Assembly: GCA_950022295.1 (NCBI GenBank)
Contig: OX465598.1
Coordinates: forward strand, 175,602,001 to 175,666,000
From: Bromus sterilis
Taxonomy: Eukaryota; Streptophyta; Magnoliopsida; Poales; Poaceae
Length of the DNA stretch: 64,000 bases
Reading direction: 5' to 3'
The notes under the pieces were generated by a model. That model was not told the origin of the DNA, made no database searches, and saw nothing but the letters and a program-made list of their open reading frames with translations. Shown in pieces: positions 49,013-59,716 of the stretch (position 1 is the stretch's first letter; each line of letters begins with the position of its first letter). The position numbers and the translations under genes are program-made.

Positions 49013-52000
49013 ATGTCCAAGCGTACAGAGAGCACAAGGGCGTCCAGAGGTGTGTTGCAGGAGTCATCGGCGAGGATGACCGGGAGATGGGAGCGGTCGT
49101 CCTTTGAGGTTGCTGATCTGGATGCACTGGTGGCGGATGGGCTCGTCTCGGAAGGTGTTGCTTGGATCCCTGGTGAAGAGGAGGTGCCTGCGCCCGTGGC
49201 GATGAGCGGGTATGCCTCCAGAGCTTCTTCCCTCGTGGATTTTCTCTTCCTATTAACCCATTTTTCCGCGGGTTGCTCTTCGCATATCAGCTTCAGTTAG
49301 ATGATTTCACGCCCAATGGGGTACTGCACATAGTGTGTTTCATCATGCTATGTGAGTGCTTTCTGGGAATCTATCCCCACTAGGGGCTCTGGAAATGCCT
49401 CTTCAATGTGAAGAGGACTAATTCTGAATATGCAATTGGTGGCGTCGGCATTTCCCTTAAGGATGAAAATGCCTATTTTGATCTAGAGAAACTGGATTCT
49501 GTCTATACATGGCGGAAAGGCTGGTTCTATTTGAAAGATCAGCATGTTGATGGCCAGCAGTTTGGTCTTGCTCCATTTTACCCGGTTGCGCGAGTGACTA
49601 AGAAGTCATCTTGGGGACATGTCATGTCTGCTGACGAAGTAGATGCCATGGAGCCCTTAGTGCGAAAACTGGCGGATCTGAAAAGGGGGATAACTTCTGA
49701 GCAACTCATTGTTGTGTTTATGAGGAGGCGCATCCAGCCACTACAGCATCGGGTTAATCCTATGTGGTGGTAAAAAGGACTCGAGGAGCCTACTAGGTGC
49801 TCTCCCGTAGATGTTTCAGGTAGTGATCTCCTATTTCGGATCCAACAAGTCACCAAGTGCACGAGTACCGGTCTCGAGAGCTCTGTATTTCCGTATGCAG
49901 CTAATGTGCCTTTTCCTGAGGTATTTGTTCGTGTCTTGCCCATCTTGTGAAATTGTCTGGAGTCTAGTTATTTGGTGACTCTGCTTTATTTTGCAGGGCC
50001 ATGTTTCTCTGTTGAGCAATCCACCGCAGCCCGAAGATGCTGAAATGCGGGAGGAGCCCGATGTGATGCTGGTGGATCCCGTGCCCGCGAGCAGCGAGGC
50101 TGTCGGTCAGCCTTCGCAAGCTACAGCTAGTGAGCCTTCGGGTCCTACTGCTGGTGCTGGTGGTCGACCTCCGGCTGATGAAGATGATGATGATGATCGG
50201 ACCCCGCTCCGTTTTAGGAGGAATCGCTCCTCGGCTTCTATTGGGCTCCCAACTGGGGGTGGTGGTGGAGTGCCGCCACCAGCGGCACCGAGTGTTGCGC
50301 CTTTCCCCCCCTCCGGTTGTTCTAAAGAAGCGGAAATTTGGGATGCTTATTCATCCGAGTGCTGCACCCGTTGGGTTTGTACTTCTTATTTCTTCAATCT
50401 GACTGAGTTTCTACTTTGAATTCCTGTACCGATAATTTATATGTTGCAGTACCGTCCCCGTTCCGACTAGTTCCTCGACAAGTGCCGCTGCTGCTGATCT
50501 TCAGTCGACTGATTCTGGAGTGGCAGATGAGCAGTCAGGTCCTTCGGCGACTCCGGCAGTCTCAGGCGCGGGTACGACCCCTGCGGCTGCTCCATCTCGC
50601 GGTTCTGGAGCAGCTACCGAGGGAAAAATTTCCCAGGACGTGAAGCCCATGGTTCCTGAGAGGTACGTCTTGGAAATTAAGGGCCTCCCTACTGAGGAAA
50701 AGGTTGTGTTCTTCAATTGGATAGTTGAGCAGGTATTGACACTTGTGTCCTTTGAATTTTATTGGGTGCACGACAGCGCTCCCAATGGGAGTAGCCCCCG
50801 AGGCTGCAAGCAACCACTTGTGGTTGGCTGTAGTCTAGGACTTTTCTTCTTTGTGTGACTTTGTTTTCTGAATATCAGTGGGGGCGCGACAGCGCTCCCG
50901 ATGGGAGTAGCCCCCGATGCTGTGAGCAATCACTTGTGGTTGGTTGCAGTCTTGAATTGTTCTCCTTTGCATGACCTTATTTCTTGATTTTGTGCTATTG
51001 TAGTCGTTAATCCGGATGTGCGAGCGTGTGCTGGGTGATTCTGACTGGTCCCAGCGTGCCCATGATGCTGTCCAGGGGAAACTTACCCTTACTAGGCGTG
51101 AGTTGTTTTGTTGCTTTTTGTGCGTTTGTTGTTCCTTTGTGCGGTTTATGATGCCTTTGTTGTAGGCCGCAAGAAGGAGGCTGAGAAGCCAGCTGCTGCG
51201 GCAGAGAATGAGCTTGCCTTGCTTCGGGACACTTTGTAGTTGAAGGAGAAGGAGCTTCAGGTGCACCTTGGTGAGGTTGATCGACTTCGGCAGGCAGAGG
51301 AGCAGTTCCGGCGGGTAGAGATGACTGAGGGTGATCGCATGCGCGCCTTGGCGAGTGGTTTGACAGGTAAAAGATTTTCTCCTGTACTTTTGATTTGGGA
51401 GTGAATTTTGGCTTGAATCGCTGATCATCGTTTTGCTCATGATGTAGACTCCGTGGGAGTTGAGCTTGCGATGGCTGCTTCTGCAGACTTGAGCACTCTT
51501 CGCGGTGTTGTGGATGTCGTGTCGAGTGTTGCGGGCGCCGTCAAAGCCGTTAGTGATCGAGCTTCGACCCTCCTCAAGATTTTGCATGAACACATGTATC
51601 CGGAAAAGGAGGAGCGGACCAAGGGACTTGATCTGCAGGTTGCTGCCTTTCGCCCGGACTGTGATCTCTTGGAAGGCTTAGTCCGTGAAACTTTGGTGAG
51701 TGGGCTTCCGACGTCGATTGTTGTTCTCTTGGGGCGTGGTGTGCCAATTGAGGATGACATGGTGGATAGCGTGCCCAACTACACGGAGGAGCAGAGCAGG
51801 CGGGCCACTGAACTTGGCTGCCGGCTGCAGTTGGTTCTAGAGGCTGATATCCGCAAGTCTGAGGGTGCTTAGTAGATTGGGGAAAACTTTATTTTCCTTG
51901 TGCTTGGATGACTTCTTGAGTTTTGTAATAAATCTTCCCTTGAACAAAAGACGTTCATTTTTGCTGGCGATATTGCTTTGTCCTTGTGGTTCTGCTTTCC

Positions 52001-52962
52001 TTCCGTGTTTGACTCCTTTTTCTTTTCTTCTTACGGTAGGTTGTCCCGGGCGTCTCTCGGGCTTGGAATTTGTTGAAGGAGGATGCTCGCGAGGGTGCCT
52101 ATGAGTCTCTCTGCTTGAGGCTTAGAGACGCGGAGCATGAGATTAGCCGGCTCAAGGGTGTTGTTGAGATCCATCGCTCAAAGCGTGAGCGTGCTAAGGC
52201 TGTGTTGGATGATTTGGTTGCTTCGATACCAAAATTTTCTGATTTGTTGAAGCGTGAGTGTTGTTGTTTAACTGTTTGGCTGTTCGAGTACTTCTTCTTG
52301 TGCTATGGCTGATCTTCGTCCTTTGTTTGTGAAGTGTTGTCTGGTCGCTCCTGCGAGTAGGAAGAGGTTGTGCAGTAGGAGTTGTCGCTACTGGACGACC
52401 CGACCGTGCAAGCTGAAAATCCACTTTGGATGGATAGGGCACGTGCACGGGCGTTTTCTGTTCGTCGTCTGGGGTTTAACAGGGTACCGAGATGTAACAG
52501 CCCAGATTTCACAAAAATTAAAAAAAAAATGTTTTCGGTGTGAATTGGTTAATTGCCTGCTTTGATTGCGGTGTTTGCATCCCCGATTTATCGATCCGCG
52601 ATTATTTCCCCCCTCTTATCTCGTACCGGAGGAGACCGGCCTTTGCCACCTTGACACTCGACCTTTGCGACACCGGGTTACGCCCGATCACCGTCGCAAA
52701 AGCCGGCACAGGACCAGCCATCGACATCGGAACAAAAAACCCCATTTAATAATTAAATGGGTTATTTTATTGGGCACCGGAAAATGTTTTGGGAACGCTA
52801 CCAAAGTGAGGTACGACTGATGGGCTCGACGCGCTAAGTGCATGGTTCGAGATTTCGTCCGAATCGGAGGTCGTATGCACTCCCGACGGTCAGAAACGTG
52901 GAGTACCGAACGCGAGAGGGAAAACCCGAGAGATTTTGCGCAAACTTGCCAGGCAGACCACC

Positions 52963-52969
52963 TATATAA
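52963..52969 (+). promoter_or_regulatory. TATA box in the solo LTR
   Basis: TATATAA in CCTATATAAAGACC, about 470 bp into the LTR, followed by a C-rich initiator region and a GC-rich leader. Confidence 0.55.
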
Positions 52970-55900
52970 AGACCACTACTCTCCCACCCCTTTCTAGGGT
53001 TTCCCCTAAGCCAAAATTGCAGCCAACCCCCTCCACTTTGCCCAGATCTGCCATCTAGCCCCTCCAAATTCGAAATCCCACCCCCAGATCTGGAAACCCT
53101 AGCCATGGCCGCCTCCGGAGCCGTCGGATCACAGATCGGAGGTCTCCCGGGGAGCCACGTAACCCCAACCGCAGCTCCCAGCCGATATAGGCCCCACAGG
53201 ACCCGATCCAGCCGTCTCCGGGCCGAACGGGCCGCGCCGCCCGTCTCCACCGTGGCCGGTGCGCCACCGATCAGAGTCGCGACCGCCTCCGGCGAGGCCA
53301 CGCCGCCGGCCGCCCGCTCCTCCTTCCTCCCGCGCGCTGCCGCCTCCTCTCCAGCTCCTTTCCTCCTCTGCCTCTCACCGGCCGCCCCTCCTCTCCGTAG
53401 GTGATGCCACTCGTCGCCGGAGCCCGCACTAGCTCCCGTCGATCCATGGTAGGCGTGCCACGAGGTCTCCGCCCGATCTTCTCCCCGCGCCGCCCCGGGT
53501 GGCTCACCGGCGACCGCCGCCGGCGGATCCGGCCGGCACGCCCCTCCCTTAGTCCTCCCGTGCCTCCCCGTCGACCTCATCGGAGGAGCCCGCCGGCGCC
53601 GCCTGCTGGCTCGCCCGGGACGACGAGCGCGGCAACTCGCTCCCGTGGTTGCCCGAGTGGGCCGACCCAACGAGCCCAGTAGCCGCAGCCTAGCTGGGTC
53701 GGCGCGCCCAGCGGCCCACCATCCCGGCCCGCGTCTATCTCGCGCCGAAGGCGACCGCGGCCTGTCCTTCGCCTCCTCTCGCGACTTGGGCCGAGCCCAA
53801 CTAGGGTGCGGCCCTTTTCCTTTTTTCACTCTCTGGTTTTTTTCCTAAGTCCTTAAAAACTGTGTGATGTATCTGTTTTGTGATGTAATTAGCGAGTGAT
53901 CGGTAGCCCGTATGACGTTGCCCCAAAAATAAAAATTGTTTACTGGTATGTGCTCTAACTTTCATCTTTTTTGAGTTAATTGATTTGAGTTTGTTTAGAT
54001 ATATTTATTGTGTGCTGAACAGGGCTTCCCTTCGTTAATTGCTGCTAAACTGCTGAAACTGTTATTTTGTGTCAACTTCGGATGACGGTTGCATCGCAAC
54101 CGTTCATCGGAATGGTGTGATTCTTATTGCATCATGTTAAGCATCATGTCTACTTCAGTTATATGCTCGGACTTGTCATTTTGGCCTGCTGCATGTGGAT
54201 TGTATCTTCACCCAAAGTAGCTACCTTGCTGTTAGTGTGCTGCTGTTAACGTAAGATGCAAATTTTGCTTCCTTGTATCTTTTTAGCCATGCATCCTATT
54301 GAGCATTTCAATATGTCATTTTGATCTATGCCATGTCTACTTCCATTATATGTATTTCATTGTCATGTTAGCATTCCTGGTCATAGTTATATTTTAGCTC
54401 CAAAGTTGCTATCCTGTTGTTTTTGACAGTCACCTCTGTTTTTCACCAAGTCTGTAGCTTTCCGAAGCGACGTTGCATGCTTAATATATTTTGATCTATG
54501 ATGCATATGACCTTGATTCTTGTTTGTACCTGATCACCATCATGTCTACTTTATTCCCATATATTGCTATGTCATGTTGTTGCACTTTTGCATATAGTTT
54601 TTCTCCTGTTTATACAGTATGAAAATAACAGTTTCTGCCCTGTTTTCCTGATTTTCACCAAGTCCTAGACCAGTAATGTTTTATTGCATTTTGCATGGGC
54701 TATAATTAATTGTTCATGATGCTTATTTGCATGATTCCTTTTTCCATGCCTTTCCTGCCATGTCTACTTCAGTTGAATATCATTTTTGTGCATGTTTACA
54801 ACCTTTTTGTTGTTTATTTGTTGCTCTAAAATGTGCTTCCTCATGTTGGCAGGTTGTTCCCGTAACTTGTTTTGCTTATATCTTTTTAACCGTAACTCCA
54901 TTTGGAGTGTTCTTTATATGTAAATTGATTAGAATTTCATGTACTTTTTGTTTGTGCGGTTGTTTTTTGTTGATAATCAACCTAAAATATGGTTTAGGGC
55001 AGAACAGTACCAAATGTTTTAATTTTCGTGGGGTACTTAGTAATATGCCATGTTTAGGTTGTGCCTCACTTAAATTGACTAGCATAGATAGTTTAACTTA
55101 TGGTTCACCTCTTGTCATGTTTGTGTGCTATGCCATGCTTGAGTGAGATGCCATGTTAACAACCTTTGCTCATGTTGTGTAGCTAAACAACTTGAACCAA
55201 TTCTAAATGTGCGGTATCGTCGTGTGTGACGAGTACTCCACTTAACCTGTTACTAACCCCTCTCGACGATAGATGCGAACGCACTATTGCGTTGTCTCGT
55301 GTTGCCTTCTTGTTGATGCTTGCTCGTGATTGCTTCTTAGTAATAGATGATTGCTCATCGATTGCCTTTTCCAGTGTTTCCTTCTTGTGTGCTTCCGCGG
55401 GTACCTCTCGGAGACGATGCGAGTTGCGATCGACTACACCTTCGGCTTAGTCTGCTCATTAGGTAAGGGGGAGCATATATCATGCTTACAACTTTCATCT
55501 CACTCGCGCCTAGGTGTAGGATAGAGCGATTTCTTGATCCTACCACTTCATATTCATGCCTCTCAAATAAACCCAAACAGCCATGTCCTCCACATCCCAG
55601 CAAACCTTGTTCGGCTATGTTAATTTGCTTGCTCAGCCACTGCTTAGTATGCATGCTAGGATGCTATCAATTGTTATCCTGTTACTACTTGGATTGGGAT
55701 ATCACATTATTATATTGTTGTGGATGATATGATTATTATAATGTTGACTATACTCGACGAAGGATGGAAGGTCTAGGCTATCCCGCCCCGACGCTTTGTT
55801 CCATTCGAGTCACCTAGGACCCGAGTTCCGGGTATTGTGTCTCTTGACGAGCGTGCCTAACCACGTGTGGGAATTTATGGGGTCCCCTTTTCTTACCTAC

Positions 55901-56417
55901 CTAGCTTCAAACATTTCTAGTGGTTGCCCAAGCTGACTTACCATTTGCAAATTGTGTGTCTGCGAGTTGCTAGTCTCGCGGATTTCCAACAAACCGGGCC
56001 AGCGGGATGGTATATCCTGTTGGTCCACACCTGGAAGCTAGGGAGCCTGTTCGGGCGAGGATAGGTTATCCCGACCTCGTCCAGACGGTAGAGACCGATT
56101 CGAGAGCGCGGTCGGCTTTTGAGTTGGATGTCGACTCACCGGGGGCCACCCGAATTTGTGCGTTGTTAGTTAGAAGGACCTGACGTTTCGGATCTCTCGG
56201 AACTAAATCATAAAATGGTTGTCTGTGATGGGTAGAAACTGAGAGATATGGGCGTGCATGCGGAGCCTTGTAATGGGAAGTTGGTACACCCCTGCAGGGT
56301 TAAATCTTTTCGAGAAGTCGTGTCCACGGTTATGGACGACTTGAGACCTACTCCTTGTTCATAGACAACAACAACTGAGATAATCTTAATAACTTGATCA
56401 ACGTGTGTGTGTGCCTT

Positions 56418-57151
56418 GACTGCTTCTTCTTCGTCGGGATGCGAAGGGGAGGACAAGGATAGGATAGGAGTTATGTTTGCGTAAGTAGTTGATAGCAAGA
56501 CTTGTTGGAGGCGATTCCTCATCGAATGCTTGGTTCTCATCTTACTCTAAAATAGACCGTTAGCCACTCATATGTTGCTAGTGCGTCTGCAACCTCACCA
56601 CTACCCCCATCTTACCCGTGAGAAGTTAGTTACAAGACTTTTGATATAGCTCACCTCTTTCTTTTCTCTTCTACGCACATTATGCAACGATCTGGGACTT
56701 CAGAGGAGCTTGACGATCCCTCTTCTGGACGCCTTCACGAAGAATCGACGACGACTAGTTAGGTGGATCCCGGCGGAGAGCCTGGACTGCTTCTTCTTCG
56801 TCGGGATGCGAAGGGGAGGACAAGGATAGGATAGGAGTTATGTTTGCGTAAGTAGTTGATAGCAAGACTTGTTGGAGGCGATTCCTCATCGAATGCTTGG
56901 TTCTCATCTTACTCTAAAATAGACCGTTAGCCACTCATATGTTGCTAGTGCGTCTGCAACCTCACCACTACCCCCATCTTACCCGTGAGAAGTTAGTTAC
57001 AAGACTTTTGATATAGCTCACCTCTTTCTTTTCTCTTCTACGCACATTATGCAACGATCTTGGACTTCAGAGGAGCTTGACGATCCCTCTTCTGGACGCC
57101 TTCACGAAGAATCGACGACGACTAGTTAGGTGGATCCCGGCGGAGAGCCTG
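56418..57151 (+). repeat. Tandem duplication, 2 x 367 bp
   Basis: 56418-56784 is repeated head to tail at 56785-57151. I see one base difference (GGGACTTC against TGGACTTC near 56696/57062), so the duplication is much younger than the LTR. Confidence 0.9.
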
Positions 57152-57774
57152 GACCCGTGTGGTTACGGGAATGGTGTGTTTTATCTTTGCCAGTAGGCAT
57201 TTGATTGTAGTCTGTACGTAGCCATGTACCTTCCGCTGATGTAATGTATTAAGGCAGTTGTATGCCGATTGTATGAGATGTTGTATCCTTGTAGCTGTAA
57301 TGTTGTGATATCATGTTGGAAATCCGGGGCATATGACATTGTCATATGTTGCGGTGGGACCGATATGTGCTTCGTCCCCGGATCTGGATGGAAACATCTA
57401 GATCTGGAATAGTACCGCATAGCGGGCCTTACACGAGAGACCTTGAGTACTGCTATAGGGTACTCAGTGGTATTTTCTTTGAATTTTATCCCTTAGATCA
57501 TGTTCTGGCGACTCTCGAGAAGCTTTGTCGAGTGTTTTCTCAGCCCGCGGAGCTTCACCGTGTTGTGAATCATCAGATTCACGCAGGGGCCCGCTGCGCT
57601 TTTGCTTTTGTGCATAGTCACTGGCCTGGGATAGATCTTATGTCGGCGGCTCACGGTCCTCCTGGTGGTCGAGATGAGCTGATGGGGGGCATTATGAGGC
57701 AGTCGATGCACCCTTCACTTGATTGTGAAGAAAGTTTCCGAGGAGAACGACCGCATTCTTGGCGCACTTTGTAG

Positions 57775-57879
57775 AGTGAAGGCGGAGCCTGGTGTATAGT
57801 ACTTCTTGTGTCTTGTAAATTCTTCCTTGTTTCATGGAAACTTGTGGGATTCTTCCTTGTTTGATGCATTTTGTAGTTG
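57775..57879. other. Short stretch between antisense ORF and tandem array
   Basis: About 100 bp with a direct repeat of GATTCTTCCTTGTTT-like sequence (TTCTTCCTTGTTT at about 57824 and 57851). It could be the 3' UTR of the antisense ORF. Confidence 0.4.
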
Positions 57880-58862
57880 GGTCGCGTGAGCGGTTAACGC
57901 CTTGGGGGTGGCTATTGTGTGCGAGCCCCGAGTGCTTGAGTCATTGAGCTCTTCGTCGAGTGGCTGCTGCGAGCGAGCCCCCGAGTGCTAAGTTTAGGTC
58001 GCGCAACCGAATAACGCCTCGGAGGGTGGCTACTGCGAGTGAGCCCCCGAGTGCCAAATTTAGGTCGCATAAGCGGATAACGCCTTGGAGGGTGGCTGCT
58101 TTGAGAGAGCCCCGAGTGCCAAGTTTAGGTCGCGTAAGGGAATAACGCCTCGGAGGGTGGCTACTGTGAGCATGCCCCCGAGTGCCAAGTTTAGGTCGCG
58201 GAAGCGAATAACGCCTCGGAGGGTGGCTGCTGCGAGCGAGACCCCGAGTGCCAATTTTAGGTCGCGTAAGAGAATATGCCTTGGAGGGTGGTTGCTGCGA
58301 GCGAGCCCCCGAGTGCAAAGTTTAGGTCATGTAAGCGAACAACGCCTCGGAGGGTGGCTGCTGCGAGCGAGCCCCTGAGTTCCAAGTTTAGGTCGCGTAA
58401 GAGAATAACGCCTCGGAGAGTGGCTTCTGCGAGCGAGCCCCCGAGTGCCAAGTTTAGGTCGTGTAAGCGAATAACGCCTCGGAGGGTGGCTGGTGCTAGC
58501 GAGCCCTCGAGTGCCAAGTTTGGGTCGCGTAAGAGAATAACGCCTCGGAGGGTGGCTGCTGCGAGCGAGCCCCCGAGTGCCAAATTTAGGTCGCGTAAGC
58601 GAATAACACCTCAGAGGGTGGTTGCTGCGAGCAAGCCCCCGAGTGCCAAGTTTGGGTCACGTAAGCGAATAACGCCTCAGAGGGTGGCTGCTGCGAGCGA
58701 GCCCCCGAGTGCCAATTTTGGGTCGCATAAGCGAATAACGCCTCGGAGGGTGGCTGCTGCGAGCGAGCCCGAGAGTGACAATTTTAGGTCACGTAAGCGA
58801 ATAATGCCTCGGAGGATGGCTGATGCGAGTGATCCCCCCGAGTGCCATGTTTGTTTGCGTAA
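57880..58862. repeat. 66-bp tandem array, about 14-15 units
   Basis: Successive GGTC start points at 57997, 58063, 58128, 58194, 58260, 58325, 58391, 58457, 58523, 58589, 58655, 58721 and 58787 give a period of 66 (twice 65). Units share GTCGCGTAAGCGAATAACGCC, CGGAGGGTGGCTGC and GAGCCCCCGAGTGCC. Because 66 is divisible by 3, long open frames run through it on both strands (58276-58893 plus, 57941-58583 minus), giving 22-residue peptide repeats that I regard as incidental. Tandem arrays at this position are known from Tat-lineage 3' UTRs. Confidence 0.93.
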
Positions 58863-58938
58863 GATATTTTGGGGAAACGCTTTCTTTCTCTGATGCTTCC
58901 CTGATGTTCTTACACGAAGGGGCTGAGAAAACAACCCT

Positions 58939-59716
58939 TTATTTGGATCGATGGCTTGGTAGCCCTAGGAATGAAAATTTGCTGCTAAGATAATTTGGAG
59001 CTGGGCGTGAACCGCCGGTTTCTCCCTTGCTTTCCCAGTTCGAGGATTCTTCTCGCGCTGCCTTTGTGGTATTCGAGTGCTTCTGCTTGTTCGGCAGTTT
59101 TGCTGCTTTGTGCGCTCCGAAGGCTTCCGATATCTTGTGGAATTCTCTGTCACAGCGATCGGATCTGACGAAGCTGTCGTTGATGGTGATGACCCCCTTT
59201 TGCCCTGGCATTTTCAGTTTGAGGTACGCGTAGTGGGGTACTTCCATGAAGTGTGCGAAGGCTGGTCGACCGAGGATGGCATGGTACTGTGACTTCCATT
59301 CGACCACTTCGAAATCTAGCGTCTCCTTTCTGAAGTTGCTTGCGTTGCCAAAGACCACTTCCAGACTTATCTTGCCAAGTGGGTGGACTGCTTTGCCTGA
59401 TACGATTCCGTGGAAGGTCGTGCCCGAGGTTTTCAATGCTGAGGTTTGGATGAACATCTCTTCTAGTGTCTTGGTGAATATGATGCTGATGCCGCTGCCA
59501 CTGTCCATGAAGACTCGCGACATGTCATAATTTCCAATTGTTGCTTCAAGTACCAGTGCGGCGTGCCCTGACCGCGGGATAGCTGGTGGGTGGTCCTCCC
59601 GAGAGAAGGTGATGTCAGTCTTGGACCCGCGAAGGTATTCCGGGATGGCCGAGTATGAGGAGAATGCGAGGAAAACTTGTCTGGATACTTGAATCTGCTG
59701 CCTATTTGATGGCCTT
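58939..59716 (-). pseudogene. gag-pro: Tat-like gag end and retropepsin (truncated)
   Basis: The protease and end of gag of the Tat-like element. Open stretch 58939-59523 begins MSRVFMDSGSG, with the catalytic Asp of the D-S-G motif, then the conserved FHGIV...GKAVHPLGKISL and ILGRPAFAHFM (flap and C-terminal loop) motifs of gypsy retropepsins. Upstream, up to 59716, another frame encodes the gag C-terminus with the ITFSREDHPP and GHAALVLEA signature, so one frame change lies near 59525. It is truncated at 59716 by the Athila-like LTR. After the protease the ORF ends in a lysine-rich tail and a stop, with no RT. Confidence 0.82.

Larger units (their letters stand above)
52493..57433 (+). repeat. 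Solo LTR (4941 bp) with perfect TSD CGAGA
   Basis: TGTAACAGCCC to GGGCCTTACA, flanked by CGAGA at 52488-52492 and 57434-57438. No PBS, PPT or internal coding sequence. Architecture is like the other long LTRs: TATATAA at 52963, a GC-rich leader (53040-53800), then a long AT-rich region. The ORFs 52834-53829 (minus) and 53105-53404 (plus) fall in the GC-rich leader, lack known domains, and are not supported. Orientation follows the TATA box and leader. Confidence 0.88.
49013..57774 (+). pseudogene. Intron-containing antisense ORF, putative gypsy-type transposon protein (PF04195-like)
   Basis: A multi-exon gene-like ORF on the strand opposite to the element's gag. Start ATG 49013 (MSKRTESTRASR). 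The N-terminal domain has the PINPFFRGLLFAYQLQ, FTPNGVLHI and FLGIYPH...LWKCLF motifs that I recognise from the plant family PF04195. The middle is acidic/proline-rich (50040-50300), followed by a coiled coil (51170-51360). The C-terminal part (57440-57774) has HVLATLEK, VNHQIHAGARCAFAFVHSHWP. GT-AG introns that restore frame: 49921-49996, 50375-50449, 50733-51003, 51098-51165, 51367-51447. Damage: frameshift near 49205, TAG 49381, TAA 49771, TAG 51237, and a 4.9-kb solo LTR at 52493. Function is unknown; the spliced structure suggests it was once expressed from its own promoter. Confidence 0.65.
47221..59716 (-). mobile_element. Tat-like gypsy derivative with antisense ORF and tandem array, RT/integrase absent
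   Basis: In the element's (minus) sense: gag end and protease (59716-58939), 66-bp tandem array (58862-57880), antisense multi-exon ORF (57774-49013), spacer, PPT (47696-47681), 3' LTR (47680-47221). No RT, RNase H or integrase lies between protease and array. An extra ORF and tandem repeats between pol and 3' LTR are known features of the Tat lineage (Retand, RIRE2, Grande, Ogre), so I infer a non-autonomous Tat derivative. It truncates the copia gag on the left (candidate TSD CCCAT, 47216-47220) and is itself truncated on the right by an Athila-like LTR. A solo LTR (52493-57433) is nested inside. Confidence 0.65.

Noticed and set aside
52834..53829. 331-codon minus-strand ORF
   Set aside because: It lies in the GC-rich leader of a solo LTR, is arginine- and glycine-rich, has overlapping ORFs on both strands and no recognisable domain.
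57880..58862. CRISPR array
   Set aside because: Units are contiguous without unique spacers, and the sequence is a plant genome retroelement.
58276..58893. 205-codon ORF of 22-residue repeats
   Set aside because: It follows automatically from a 66-bp period; the opposite strand is equally open and there is no start context or domain.
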